Shown: positions 43,570 through 52,417, numbered from the stretch's first letter. The stretch is 64,000 nt of DNA from Thermococcus guaymasensis DSM 11113 (GCF_000816105.1 NZ_CP007140.1:1856915-1920914); one strand, 5' to 3'. Numbers and translations are program-made. Notes: generated by a model not told the origin, from the letters alone.

Positions 43570-44891
43570 ATGAAGCGAACAGTAACAGTAAAACTCCAGC
43601 CCTCAAAAGAACAAGCAAAAATTCTCTCCGAGCTAGCCGACCTTGGAGCCAAAGCCTGGAACAGAGTAAACTACCTGAGGCGACAAGAATTCTTCCAAGA
43701 ACAAATCGTGGACTTCAACAAAACCGAGAAGACCATTTATGAGGAGTTTAAACGGGAAATCGGTTCCGCCACGGTTCAACAGATAGCGAGGAAAAAACGC
43801 TGAAGCCTGGCGGAGCTTCTTCTCCCTCCTTCGAAAAAAGCGTAATGGAGAACTCCCCAACTGGCTCAAGCCAAAACCACCGAACTACTTGAAAGAAGAC
43901 GGGCGGAGGAAACCCTTAATCGTTCTCAGGAACGACCAGTACAAGATTGAGGGCAATAAACTAATCCTCAAAGGCCTCGGCAAATTCAAACGCCTTGAAG
44001 TCCAGTTTAAGGGCAGAATTCACCTGAAGGGAAAGCAGGGACGGTTAGAGATAACCTACGACCCCGTTAAGCGGAAGTGGTATGCTCACGTCAACCTTAC
44101 TGTCGAGGAGAGGCTTGAGGGTGGGGAATGGGTAAGCGTTCCAAGAACGCCAAAAGGAAACCTTTCGGCGGGTATTGATCTAGGAGTGAACAATCTAATG
44201 GCCGTTTACGTGGATAATGGTGAGAGCTTTCTGCAATAAATCTGGTGCTAAAACGTGTCGGAAACTCAGGAGAATGCACGAGAAGGCTAAACTTCAGGCA
44301 AAGCACTACATTAACACGGCGGTAAGGCAAACTGTTAGAAGGCTTTACGAGTTGGGAATTAGTAGAATCGTGGTTGGTTATCCTAAAGGCATCGCCAGAA
44401 ACTCTGATAAGGGTAAACGGCAGAACTTCCTCCTCTCCCACGTCTGGCGGTTTAATTACATTATCAAACGCCTCACAGAAGTTGCTGAGGAGTATGGTAT
44501 TAAAGTTGTGCTCGTTGATGAGGCTTTCACTTCTAAGGTTTGCCCCGTTTGCGGGAAGCCTCACGAAGGGGCTCGTTTTGTTAGGGGGTTATTTAAGTGT
44601 CCCGCGACGGGGCTTGTCTTTAACGCAGACTTGGTTGGAGCGTTTAATATTTTGAAAAAGGCCGTGAAAACCATAACCCTGAACTTGGGCGGTTTGTTTG
44701 CCCAGGGAAGGGGTAACTGGCCTGAGGCCGGGCCAGAGGGGTTCGAAGAACCCGTTTTAACGGGTTGCTCTGATGAGAACCCCTCAAACCTCCCTGTCAA
44801 TGGCGAGGGGTTGAGTCGAACCCTCGCCTTAGCTGGGGAGGAGGTCAGGAAAACCTTATTAGCGTTGAACTCAAAGATTAACTGCCCATAA
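43570..44891 (+). pseudogene. tnpB: TnpB RNA-guided nuclease, frameshifted and internally deleted
   Basis: Three segments in different frames together form a TnpB. Segment 1 (43570-43803) begins MKRTVTVKLQPSKEQAKILS. An extra A in the run of six at 43792-43797 shifts the frame; with five A the product continues ARKNAEAWRSFFSLL. Segment 2 ends at 44239 after the RuvC-I motif AGIDLGVNNLMAVY and SFLQ. Segment 3 begins NKSGAKTCRKLRRMH, so residues normally between these are missing: an internal deletion near 44230. Zinc-binding CPVCG and the third Asp in NADLVGAFNI remain. The product is not functional as encoded. Confidence 0.85.
44736..44828 (+). ncRNA. Candidate TnpB guide RNA (omega RNA) scaffold
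   Basis: The 3' end of tnpB carries strong RNA structure. An outer stem GAGGGGTTC (44736-44744) pairs with GAACCCCTC (44777-44785) around an inner hairpin AACCCG/CGGGTT (44749-44766). A second perfect 8-bp hairpin, GGCGAGGG/CCCTCGCC, spans 44802-44828. TnpB guide RNAs are known to arise from the 3' end of tnpB and the right end of the element. Expression is untested. Confidence 0.5.
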
Positions 44892-44911
44892 TCCAACCCG
44901 GAGGGGCTAAA

Positions 44912-45652
44912 ATGAGAATCGAAATCAGACTCCGACCCGTTGGAGATGACCCAATTCTTCCCTTCAACTACAACTACGAAGTTTACCGCCAGATTGTTGA
45001 GAAGATAGCATTGATCTCCCCCCAGCTGGCACAGGAGGTGGAGGCCAGCCACATTGACCACTTCACGTTCTCCAGGATACTTGTTAGAAAGAGGGAGCTC
45101 ATCCCAGAGAGGGGGATAAGGATTCTCTCCGAGACTGTATCTCTCTACATCTCGTCCGGCTCCCCCGATATCGTAGGGACGATAGTTGAGGGGTTCATGG
45201 CCAGCCCTTCTATGAGGATCGGGGAGACGGGCTTCGTTGCCGAGAATGTTAAGCCGCTCAAAGAGCCCGAAATAAAAGACGGGACCCTTTTCTCGACATT
45301 AAGCCCCATAGTTGTCCGCACCGTCAAGATCTCCGACAACAGAATGAAGATATGGGATCTGTACCCAAACGAGCCTACTTTCTTCGAGAAACTCAGAAAG
45401 GTAATGCTCCTCAGGTATTCGGAATTCCATGGGAGGACTCCTGAGGACTCTGCATTCAAAATTGAAGTAGTCAAGTTCAAGCCGGTTAGAATACTCGTGG
45501 CGGACACTTACTACCGTGGATCCCTTATGATATTCAGGTACTGGGGCTCGAAGGAGATAGCCCGGTTTGGATACGACCTCGGATTCGGCGAAAAGACCAA
45601 GTATGGGTTTGGTATGGTGAAGGTCATAGACGAGGATAGCAAGGATATATAG
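44912..45652 (+). CDS. cas6: CRISPR RNA endonuclease Cas6 (orphan)
   Basis: A 246-residue Cas6 of the RAMP superfamily with two ferredoxin-like domains. The C-terminal glycine-rich loop [14 protein letters not shown] is diagnostic, and the N-terminus [13 protein letters not shown] and [10 protein letters not shown] fit. It normally cuts pre-crRNA within repeats. Against P. furiosus Cas6 recalled from memory, the Tyr31/His46/Lys52 triad is not obviously conserved; His47 and His50 are the nearest candidates. No array or other cas gene lies in the window. Ribosome site GGAGGGG lies 6 nt before ATG. The gene begins 20 bp after the TnpB remnant. Confidence 0.88.
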   Translation: MRIEIRLRPVGDDPILPFNYNYEVYRQIVEKIALISPQLAQEVEASHIDHFTFSRILVRKRELIPERGIRILSETVSLYISSGSPDIVGTIVEGFMASPSMRIGETGFVAENVKPLKEPEIKDGTLFSTLSPIVVRTVKISDNRMKIWDLYPNEPTFFEKLRKVMLLRYSEFHGRTPEDSAFKIEVVKFKPVRILVADTYYRGSLMIFRYWGSKEIARFGYDLGFGEKTKYGFGMVKVIDEDSKDI

Positions 45653-45723
45653 TCCACATCTTGAACTTTTTTCACAAGGATAGAGTTAAAAAGGCAGTTT
45701 CGGTAGTAGGTTTGGGTGAAAGA

Positions 45724-46920
45724 ATGGGAAGTTTTGATGAGGTGAAGAGTCCAGAAACAGGTTACGATGATTACATCACGTTCCTCAAGAGGAGGATCAG
45801 GCAGCTTGAACTCCAAGTCAGAACTCTCGAAGCAGATAAGGAGAGGCTGGAAAGGGAACTTTCACGGCTGAGGACAGAGATGTCTCGGCTGAGACAGCCA
45901 CCGGCCTTTGCAGGTACAGTCATTGAGATCCTCGATGACGATAGAGCAATAGTCCAGAACTACAACGGGCCGCGCTTTGTCGTCCGGATAGCCCCGTGGA
46001 TAGAGCGGGACAAACTGAAGCCCGGCTCCAGGGTCGCTTTAGACCAGAGGACGATGGCAATAGTCGAGCTCCTGCCAACAGAGAAGGATCCGAGTGTTCT
46101 CGGTTTCGAGGTCATAGAGAAACCCCGGGTCACCTATCAGGACATCGGCGGCCTCGAGAGACAGCTGGCCGAGCTTAGGGAGGCCGTTGAACTGCCTCTG
46201 AAGCACCCCGAACTCTTTGAAAAGGTCGGAATCGAACCTCCAAAGGGAGTTCTCCTCTACGGCCCGCCAGGATGTGGAAAGACACTCATGGCAAAGGCCG
46301 TCGCAAACCAAGTCAATGCAACTTTCATCCGCGTCGTCGGCAGTGAGCTCGTCAGGAAGTTCATAGGAGAGGGTGCAAGGCTCGTCCACGAGCTCTTCGA
46401 GCTGGCCAAGGAGAAGGCCCCGACCATAATCTTCATTGACGAGATTGACGCAATAGGTGCCAAGAGGATGGACGAGACCACTGGCGGCGAGAGGGAAGTC
46501 AACAGGACTCTGATGCAGCTCTTAGCAGAGATGGACGGCTTCGACCCGAGGGGCAACGTCAAGGTCATAGCAGCGACCAACAGGCCCGACATCCTCGACC
46601 CTGCCCTCCTGAGGCCCGGCAGGTTCGACAGGCTCATAGAAGTCCCGCTTCCGGACTTCCGCGGCAGGCTTGAGATACTCAAGGTCCACACTAGGAAGAT
46701 GAACCTAAGGAACGTTGACCTCAAGGTCATAGCGGAGATGACCGAAGGCGCCAGCGGAGCCGACCTGAAAGCCATAGCGACCGAGGCCGGAATGTTCGCC
46801 ATAAGGGCCAGGCGCGAGTACGTCACACAGGACGACTTCCTGAAGGCCGTCGAGAAAGTCCTTGGCTCGGAGAAGAAGCTCGCCCAGACGATTGCGATGC
46901 ACGAGGTCATGTACGGCTGA
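45724..46920 (+). CDS. pan: Proteasome-activating nucleotidase PAN
   Basis: A 398-residue AAA+ ATPase that unfolds substrates for the archaeal 20S proteasome. An N-terminal coiled coil (about residues 15-60) leads into an OB domain, then the AAA module with Walker A GPPGCGKT, Walker B IIFIDEID and the arginine-finger region [16 protein letters not shown]. The C-terminus ends MYG, an HbYX motif that docks into the proteasome. ATG 45724 follows GGGTGAAAG; the TTG-led extension from 45661 is not supported. Confidence 0.95.
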   Translation: MGSFDEVKSPETGYDDYITFLKRRIRQLELQVRTLEADKERLERELSRLRTEMSRLRQPPAFAGTVIEILDDDRAIVQNYNGPRFVVRIAPWIERDKLKPGSRVALDQRTMAIVELLPTEKDPSVLGFEVIEKPRVTYQDIGGLERQLAELREAVELPLKHPELFEKVGIEPPKGVLLYGPPGCGKTLMAKAVANQVNATFIRVVGSELVRKFIGEGARLVHELFELAKEKAPTIIFIDEIDAIGAKRMDETTGGEREVNRTLMQLLAEMDGFDPRGNVKVIAATNRPDILDPALLRPGRFDRLIEVPLPDFRGRLEILKVHTRKMNLRNVDLKVIAEMTEGASGADLKAIATEAGMFAIRARREYVTQDDFLKAVEKVLGSEKKLAQTIAMHEVMYG

Positions 46921-46954
46921 CCCTTCTTTTCTTACCTATCGGGGGAGGGAGTGA

Positions 46955-47884
46955 ATGGTCAGCAAACTGCTTGCCCTCGAAGCCTATCCGAGCCTCCGTG
47001 ACTTGGACTTCAGGATACTCAGGGGAGTAGAGCTCAACATGAGGCACCATAAGTGGGTGCCGTTAGAGGACATAGCGCACTTCGCAAGGGTAGACGTCGA
47101 GACAGCATCGTTCAGGCTTGGCAAGCTCGACGACCTCTCACTGGTTAGGCGGAGGAGCGACATAGGCTACATCGGCTACCAGCTCACGATACACGGCTAC
47201 GACGTGCTGGCGATAAGGGCCCTCGCCAAAAAAGGCGTCATAGAGGCAATAAGCACGGCCCAGATCGGTGTCGGGAAGGACGCGGACGTTTACGTCGGGA
47301 TAACGCCTAGCGGTGAGCAAGTAGCTGTGAAGTTCAACAGGATAGGGGGCAGAACCGCATCGCGGAGAGCGGGCTACCACTCCCACGTCTTCGCAGACAA
47401 GCACCACACGAGCTGGCTTTACGTCTCAAGGCTCATAGCAAAGAAGGAGTACGACGCGCTTGTGCTCCTCAGCCCGATCGCAAGGGTTCCAAAGCCCATA
47501 GCCTGGAACAGGCACGCCGTAGTCATGGAGTTCATAGAGGGGACTGAGCTCGCGGAGCTGAGAGACGATGACCTTACAAGAGAGGAGGCAAAGAACATCC
47601 TGGACAGAGTCCTTGAGGAGTACCTCAAGATAGTGCGCTTCGGGATAGTCCATTCGGACCTGAGCGAGTTTAACGTCGTCCTGACGGGCGACGACATTCT
47701 GATAATAGACTGGGCCCAGCACATAACCACAGCCAACCCCGAGAGCTACGAGCTGTTGAGGAGGGACCTTCAGGTTATTCTCAACGCCTTCAGGAGAAGG
47801 TGGCGTGTTGAGAAGAGGTTTGAGGATGTCTGGCCGGAGTTTGAAAAGGCCTGGCACGAGAGTAGGGGTGAAAGGCATGAGTGA
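46955..47884 (+). CDS. rio2: RIO2-type atypical protein kinase
   Basis: A 309-residue protein. An N-terminal winged helix (about 1-90; WVPLEDIAHFARVDVET) is specific to Rio2. The kinase part has the nucleotide loop IGVGKDADVYVG, the catalytic HSDLSEFNVVL and the metal-binding IIDWAQH. Rio2 acts in the final maturation of the small ribosomal subunit. Its stop overlaps the ATG of the next gene. Confidence 0.94.
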   Translation: MVSKLLALEAYPSLRDLDFRILRGVELNMRHHKWVPLEDIAHFARVDVETASFRLGKLDDLSLVRRRSDIGYIGYQLTIHGYDVLAIRALAKKGVIEAISTAQIGVGKDADVYVGITPSGEQVAVKFNRIGGRTASRRAGYHSHVFADKHHTSWLYVSRLIAKKEYDALVLLSPIARVPKPIAWNRHAVVMEFIEGTELAELRDDDLTREEAKNILDRVLEEYLKIVRFGIVHSDLSEFNVVLTGDDILIIDWAQHITTANPESYELLRRDLQVILNAFRRRWRVEKRFEDVWPEFEKAWHESRGERHE

Positions 47885-48350
47885 GGGGCGCGAGAGGATT
47901 GCCGCGCTCTTCCGGGAGGCCCTAGAGGCCGAAAATAGAAACGACTTCGAAACCGCCAAGAGGAAGCTTGATGAGATACTCCACGAGAGCCTTCATGTGG
48001 AGCCAGAGCTGTACTTCGAGGCCTGCTTCCGCCTCGTTGATATCTTCCTCCAGGAAGACAACTACAGGGGAGCACTCAAGTGCGCCCTCCGTGCAATCGT
48101 GCGGGCGCCGAGTGAAGACCACTACAGGCTCGGCCTGAAGAGACTCGGCGACATCCTAACGATAATCAAAAAAGAGGATAAGCTCTCTGAACTCGCGGAG
48201 AACATGGAACCCGCTCTCAAACTTGTCGAAGGCGACGAGGAGCTGTACCGCTTTGTCCAGGCTCTCATAAGGCTCGCAAGGGGAGAAAAAGTCAGTGAGA
48301 AGTTCGCACTTCCGGAACTCAACGAGGCCTTCGAGAGCCTAACCGGGTGA
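47877..48350 (+). CDS. TPR-like helical protein
   Basis: A 157-residue all-helical protein from ATG 47877, overlapping the rio2 stop by 8 bp. Helix pairs such as LFREALEAENRNDFETAKRK and YRGALKCALRAIVRAPSEDH resemble tetratricopeptide repeats. It is probably a protein-interaction partner co-translated with Rio2. Its 3' end overlaps the convergent radical SAM gene by 32 bp. The family is not named. Confidence 0.7.
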   Translation: MSEGRERIAALFREALEAENRNDFETAKRKLDEILHESLHVEPELYFEACFRLVDIFLQEDNYRGALKCALRAIVRAPSEDHYRLGLKRLGDILTIIKKEDKLSELAENMEPALKLVEGDEELYRFVQALIRLARGEKVSEKFALPELNEAFESLTG

Positions 48351-49257
48351 GGAACTCCTCAGTATACTCTTTTTTCGGCGGGAACGGGAAGTTATAGGGC
48401 TCTTTTTTAGGCCTCTCGTTGTAGTACGGCCTGTTGCAGGCCGGACAGCCGTGGGTCGCAAAGACCGACGGAGGGATCTCCAGGCTGTCCAGGTCAAAGC
48501 CCGCTATGGAGTCGCCCTCCATGATAACTCTGTCCCCAAGGCCATTCTCGATGAGCCACCTTGCCAGCTGGACTTTTCTGTAGCGTTCGAGGCTCGGGGG
48601 CGATGAGTTCTCAAGCCTCGTTCCCTTCAATGGTGTGAATGCGAAGAGTGAGACATCAGCACCCAGCGAGTAGGCCCTTTCAAACGTCTCGATCAGCTCC
48701 CTGTCCGTCTCCCCGAGCCCCACTATGACGTGAACCAGTGCCCTTCCAGGCCCGAAGACGTCAACGATTCTCCTGGTGAAGTTCCACATCTCCTCCCACT
48801 CGAAGTCGGGCTTTATCCTCTTGAACAGTCTCTCGGCCGCGACGTCCAGGCCAACGCCGATGTAGTCAACGCCGAGTTCCTTGAACTCTTCAAGGGTGTG
48901 GGTATCAACGGGCGTTATAGAGACCGAGACCGGTAGATTTAGGGGCCTAAATACCTCAAGCAGGGTGAAAACATCATCGAGCATTCCTGGATAGTCTATC
49001 GTCTGGAGGCATATCCTGCCGAAACGGCCGTTGGGAAGGGCCTTAATGACATCCTCAAGCTCAAACGCGGGCCAGGTAACGCGGGAGAGCTTATCAAGAT
49101 CAGATTTACTTGAACGGGCCTGGGCACAAAAGGCGCAGTCGTTGGCGCATTTGCCGGGCCAGTATGTCATCAGATAGGCAGTCGTTGGCCGGGCCATTAG
49201 CTTCGCCCTGATAAGCCCCATTGCGATTGCAGTGCCATAGGACACCCTAACGAGCAT
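48319..49257 (-). CDS. Radical SAM enzyme, probable lipoyl synthase subunit (LipS2-like)
   Basis: A 312-residue biotin synthase-like radical SAM protein. The cluster motif CANDCAFC (CX3CX2C) lies near residue 37. ICLQTIDYPGMLDD and GVDYIGVGLDVAAERLF follow, and a second Cys pair occurs in THGCPACNRPYYNERP near the end. From memory, T. kodakarensis lipoyl synthase consists of LipS1 and LipS2; LipS2 is encoded near the plant-type asparaginase, as here. That assignment is inference. ATG 49257 overlaps the MFS gene by 11 bp. Confidence 0.75.
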   Translation of the reverse strand: MLVRVSYGTAIAMGLIRAKLMARPTTAYLMTYWPGKCANDCAFCAQARSSKSDLDKLSRVTWPAFELEDVIKALPNGRFGRICLQTIDYPGMLDDVFTLLEVFRPLNLPVSVSITPVDTHTLEEFKELGVDYIGVGLDVAAERLFKRIKPDFEWEEMWNFTRRIVDVFGPGRALVHVIVGLGETDRELIETFERAYSLGADVSLFAFTPLKGTRLENSSPPSLERYRKVQLARWLIENGLGDRVIMEGDSIAGFDLDSLEIPPSVFATHGCPACNRPYYNERPKKEPYNFPFPPKKEYTEEFLTRLGSRRPR

Positions 49258-50419
49258 TGAACTTCCCCCAGACAACGGGCGCGTAGAGGGTTATAAACCC
49301 ACCCCCAAGGATCAGCGGGAGGACCGGAAAGACCCCCCAGTAGTCTCTCACCTGGGCGACGTAGCCTAGGACCACCTGGCCGGCAAGCGTTCCGAGGTCG
49401 AAGAACATGGTGTATATTCCTGAACCCATCGTCCTTATTCTCCGGGGCAGGTTTCCGAGGGCCATCAGCTGCATCGCTGGAACAGCTAAACCGAAGCCCG
49501 CCCCAATGAATGCGGCGCTGACGTAAGCGTAGGGCGGAAGAGTGTATACGTTCAGCAGGAGATAGCCTATAAGGAGAAGGACGAGGCCAAGGGTCGTCAC
49601 TGGAAGAGGTCCTCTTCTGTCGGCGCTCCTGCCCCCAATAAGGCGCGTCATAAATGAGAACGTCCCGATGACCATCATGTAATAGCCAAAAGGACGCTGT
49701 TCAAGAGAAAGAGACTTATAGAGGGCAGGAAGATAAGTCGTGACACCCGCGTAGCTCATAGCGAATAGGAACAGCGTCAGCGAGGCGGAAACGAAGGTTA
49801 CCCTTAGCAGCTCGCGGTAGCTGGCCTTCTCGTGCTCCTCCCTCTGAACTGTAATATCCCCAACCTCACGCCAAGCTATTAATGCTAACAATGCCCCTAC
49901 TATCGAAAACACCGCAGTTAGCGCAAAGGCCCCAGAGAAGCCTATTAAATCTGAGGCGTAGCCGCCTATCGCAGGCCCGATTATGTTGCCTAGGGAGAAC
50001 ATCATGCCGCGCCAGCCGAGGGTCTCACCTACCCTGCCGACCGGGGCAAGGTCTACCGCAGTTGAGAGGCTGGAGGGGAAGAATATCCCCATCGAGAAGC
50101 CGTGGATTGCCCTGGCAAAAGCGAAAAGATAAACGTTAGACGTCAGGGCAGAGAGCACGTAAAGAACTCCAGCAAGGACGCCCAGCAGGTTCCCACCGAC
50201 GAGGGCATGGAAGCGGTAGCCTTTATCTCCCACGGCGCCGCCTATAGGCTTGGAGATGAGGGATAGGAACGAAGTGACCCCCGCCACGAGACCAACGAGG
50301 AAGGGCTCGGCGTTAAGGCTGACGAGGAACGGAGAGACCACTGGCGTGACAACGCTTGTCCCGAGGAAGAAAAAGAAAGTTGAGAAGTTAAGGAGCCAGA
50401 CGTTCCTCAGAGATGTCAC
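49247..50419 (-). CDS. MFS transporter
   Basis: A 390-residue protein with twelve predicted helices. The motif-A loops GGAVGDKGYR (helix 2-3) and GGRSADRRGPLPV (the second half) are in place, and SMGIFFPSSLSTAV fits the central drug-exporter region. GTG 50419 shares one base with the asparaginase stop codon, so the genes are co-transcribed. The substrate is unknown. Confidence 0.88.
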   Translation of the reverse strand: MTSLRNVWLLNFSTFFFFLGTSVVTPVVSPFLVSLNAEPFLVGLVAGVTSFLSLISKPIGGAVGDKGYRFHALVGGNLLGVLAGVLYVLSALTSNVYLFAFARAIHGFSMGIFFPSSLSTAVDLAPVGRVGETLGWRGMMFSLGNIIGPAIGGYASDLIGFSGAFALTAVFSIVGALLALIAWREVGDITVQREEHEKASYRELLRVTFVSASLTLFLFAMSYAGVTTYLPALYKSLSLEQRPFGYYMMVIGTFSFMTRLIGGRSADRRGPLPVTTLGLVLLLIGYLLLNVYTLPPYAYVSAAFIGAGFGLAVPAMQLMALGNLPRRIRTMGSGIYTMFFDLGTLAGQVVLGYVAQVRDYWGVFPVLPLILGGGFITLYAPVVWGKFNAR

Positions 50420-51339
50420 TAAACACCAGCCTCCGGCTCTTTCATGCCCTCCCTCATGAAGGCGTAGCTCATGTGCTTGGTGTTCTTGGCGAAGCCCACG
50501 TTGCCATTTGCATCTACCATAATGATGCCCATCGTGTCGGGGCCGAAGTACTTGGTTGCTAAGCTTATTGCGGCTTCGCTAGCAGCCTGGGCGTCCATGC
50601 CGAGCCTGACGAAGTCCGTGGCGCTCTTGGCAAGGGCGAGCTTTATCGCCACCTCGCCGAGGCCAGTGCATGAAGCGCCTGCAACCTCGTTGGCGTAGGT
50701 TCCACCGCCGATTATCGGGGTGTCGCCAACTCTACCAAACATCTTGAGGAAGACTCCGCCGGTTGAAGTCCCCGCAACGACTTCCTCACCGTCGAAGGCG
50801 ACCGCTCCGACCGTGCTCCTGAGGACTTCTGGGTATTCTTTGATCAGCTCGTTGAGCTTCTTCCAGTGTCTCGTTTCCCCCTTCTCGATGAGCTTTTTCC
50901 TGAGCTCCTCCCACTGCTTGAGCCTCTCATCTGTCACGGGGTCGTACTCCTCGAAGCCCATAAGCCTGGCAAACTTGACGGCTCCCTCCCCTATGAGGAG
51001 AACGTGGTCGGTCTTCTCCATGACCTTCCTCGCGACGCTTATCGGGTTCTTGACGCCCCAGATGCCGGCAACTGCACCGGCTTCAAGCGTCTTCCCGCGC
51101 ATTATTGCCGCGTCCATCTCAACTTTTCCGTCGAGGGTCAGGACGGAACCTGTACCGGCGTTGAAGATCGGGTTGTCTTCGAGGGCCTTAACGGCCTCCT
51201 CAACGGCGTCCAGTGCAGAGCCTCTCTTGAGCTCGCGCCAGCCCGCCAGAACGGCATCTCTAACGCCCTCGATGACCTTTGGAATGCGCTCCTCTTTCCT
51301 TATTGTGCCGGCGCCACCGTGGACTACTATCGCGACCAT
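50419..51339 (-). CDS. Plant-type L-asparaginase/isoaspartyl peptidase
   Basis: A 306-residue N-terminal nucleophile hydrolase. The start MVAIVVHGGAGTIRKEERIP is typical. The proenzyme should cleave itself before the Thr in RSTVGAVAFDGE (near residue 176), exposing the catalytic residue. GGVFLKMFGRVGDTPIIGGG and SCTGLGEV shape the active site. It hydrolyses asparagine and isoaspartyl peptides, useful for repair of heat-damaged protein. ATG 51339 follows GGTGGT; the open frame to 51447 overlaps the neighbouring gene and is not supported. Confidence 0.93.
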   Translation of the reverse strand: MVAIVVHGGAGTIRKEERIPKVIEGVRDAVLAGWRELKRGSALDAVEEAVKALEDNPIFNAGTGSVLTLDGKVEMDAAIMRGKTLEAGAVAGIWGVKNPISVARKVMEKTDHVLLIGEGAVKFARLMGFEEYDPVTDERLKQWEELRKKLIEKGETRHWKKLNELIKEYPEVLRSTVGAVAFDGEEVVAGTSTGGVFLKMFGRVGDTPIIGGGTYANEVAGASCTGLGEVAIKLALAKSATDFVRLGMDAQAASEAAISLATKYFGPDTMGIIMVDANGNVGFAKNTKHMSYAFMREGMKEPEAGV

Positions 51340-51392
51340 GAGAACCACCGGGAAAAGTTTCCTCGAAAGGTTAAAAGAGTTATGGAAACGAA

Positions 51393-52262
51393 TCAACCGG
51401 CGGATATCAACAGTATTCCCGCTATGGCTAAGGCCAACCCCTCCCATATCCTTGCATTCGGCCGCTCTCCGAGGAGGAGAACCGCGAGCAGAGAGGTTAT
51501 CAGGGGGTTAATCGCCGAAACAGGAGCAGAGACCTGAGAACCAACGGCCCGGGTCGCATAAACGAAGAGAAACTGGCCCAGAAAGAGGCCGCTGAAGGCG
51601 GCCAGACTCAAAACTTCCAGCTCCCGTAGGGTTACGTTCTTAATCTCTGGCCAGTACCTCGGGAGGAAAACGGAAACACCAATGGCAGCGGAGAACATCC
51701 TCAGCCCCGCAAGAGGAAGGGGGTCGAAGTACTTTGTGAGCCAGTCCATCATCGTTATCGCCAGGCTCCACGAGAGGGGGGCGAGGAGGGCAAAGAGAAA
51801 GCCGATGGGATCAGAGCCCTCTTCGTCCTCGGCCCTTTTAACTACTGTAATCGCAAGGACTATGAGAAAAGCGCCGGCGTAAACCCTAATCGGAACTTTT
51901 CTGCCGAGGAAAAGCGCAGCCCACACAACTGCCCAAAGGGGATATGTTGATGTCACTGGAACCGTTCTCGAAACCCCAAGGCGGTGGAGGGCGTTGAAAT
52001 AGAAGTAGTCACCTATAACGAAACCGAACTGAGCAGAGATAAAGGCCACGATTAAATACTTTGGATCAGACGAGAGGATATCACTGAAACTGCCCGTAAA
52101 CATGAAAGCAATGATGTACATAACAGAGGCTGCATAAAGACGGATTATATTGACCGATACCGGGCTCTTCGAGCGCATGCCTATCTTGACCAGAATCGTT
52201 GCGGCCGCCCAACCAAACGCAGAGCCGAGCGCCGCAAGGACACCGAGGATCAGCTGGCTCAT
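51393..52262 (-). CDS. DMT (EamA) family transporter
   Basis: A 289-residue protein with ten predicted helices in two EamA repeats (for example GSAFGWAAATILVKIG and PVTSTYPLWAVVWAALFLG, then PVSAINPLITSLLAVLLLGE). Such proteins export metabolites or amino acids. A TATA-like GTTTTTAAG at about 52285-52294 lies on the minus strand ahead of the ATG. It is followed by the asparaginase gene after 53 bp. Confidence 0.88.
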   Translation of the reverse strand: MSQLILGVLAALGSAFGWAAATILVKIGMRSKSPVSVNIIRLYAASVMYIIAFMFTGSFSDILSSDPKYLIVAFISAQFGFVIGDYFYFNALHRLGVSRTVPVTSTYPLWAVVWAALFLGRKVPIRVYAGAFLIVLAITVVKRAEDEEGSDPIGFLFALLAPLSWSLAITMMDWLTKYFDPLPLAGLRMFSAAIGVSVFLPRYWPEIKNVTLRELEVLSLAAFSGLFLGQFLFVYATRAVGSQVSAPVSAINPLITSLLAVLLLGERPNARIWEGLALAIAGILLISAG

Positions 52263-52322
52263 GGTGGAGAGGAAGACTCTTAACTTAAAAACTTAACGTT
52301 TCGATAGATTTCAAAAAGAGGC

Positions 52323-52330
52323 CTATAAAC
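52323..52330 (+). promoter_or_regulatory. TATA box of the C/D sRNA gene
   Basis: CTATAAAC lies about 25 nt before the C box, the correct distance for transcription to begin just upstream of it. Confidence 0.55.
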
Positions 52331-52346
52331 CCACAGGACAAGTTAA

Positions 52347-52407
52347 GAGCGTGATGACCTCGGCAGTTGCTGACGCAAGGATGATGAGGATCTTGAGTGC
52401 TGATTGA
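52347..52407 (+). ncRNA. C/D box sRNA (2'-O-methylation guide)
   Basis: All four boxes are perfect: C box GTGATGA (52351-52357), D' CTGA (52370-52373), C' ATGATGA (52381-52387) and D CTGA (52400-52403). Both guide spacers are exactly 12 nt (52358-52369 and 52388-52399), as in Pyrococcus sRNAs, and the D'-C' spacing is 7 nt. Flanking bases AGAGC and TTG are short terminal stem candidates. Each guide should direct methylation of the target nucleotide paired five positions upstream of D' or D. Targets, probably rRNA or tRNA, were not identified by eye. Confidence 0.88.
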
Positions 52408-52417
52408 AAAAGGAAAA

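Larger units (their letters stand above)
43503..44891 (+). mobile_element. TnpB-only IS200/IS605-type element, decayed copy
   Basis: The 67 bp before the tnpB ATG (43503-43569) are identical to those of the copy at 63721-63787, marking shared left-end DNA. The left hairpin seen in the second copy has diverged here. A TATA-like CTATTTTAAAG lies at about 43534-43544. No tnpA is present, so it is non-autonomous. The right boundary is unresolved; I place it near the end of tnpB, 20 bp before cas6. The 43438-43502 gap holds nothing else recognisable. Confidence 0.7.

Noticed and set aside
44741..44828. tRNA-like TTCGA and GTCGAACC patterns
   Set aside because: No acceptor, D-arm or anticodon arm can be formed; they belong to the TnpB 3' hairpins.
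44892..48000. CRISPR array near cas6
   Set aside because: No direct repeats of 25-37 bp with regular spacing are visible; genes fill the region densely.
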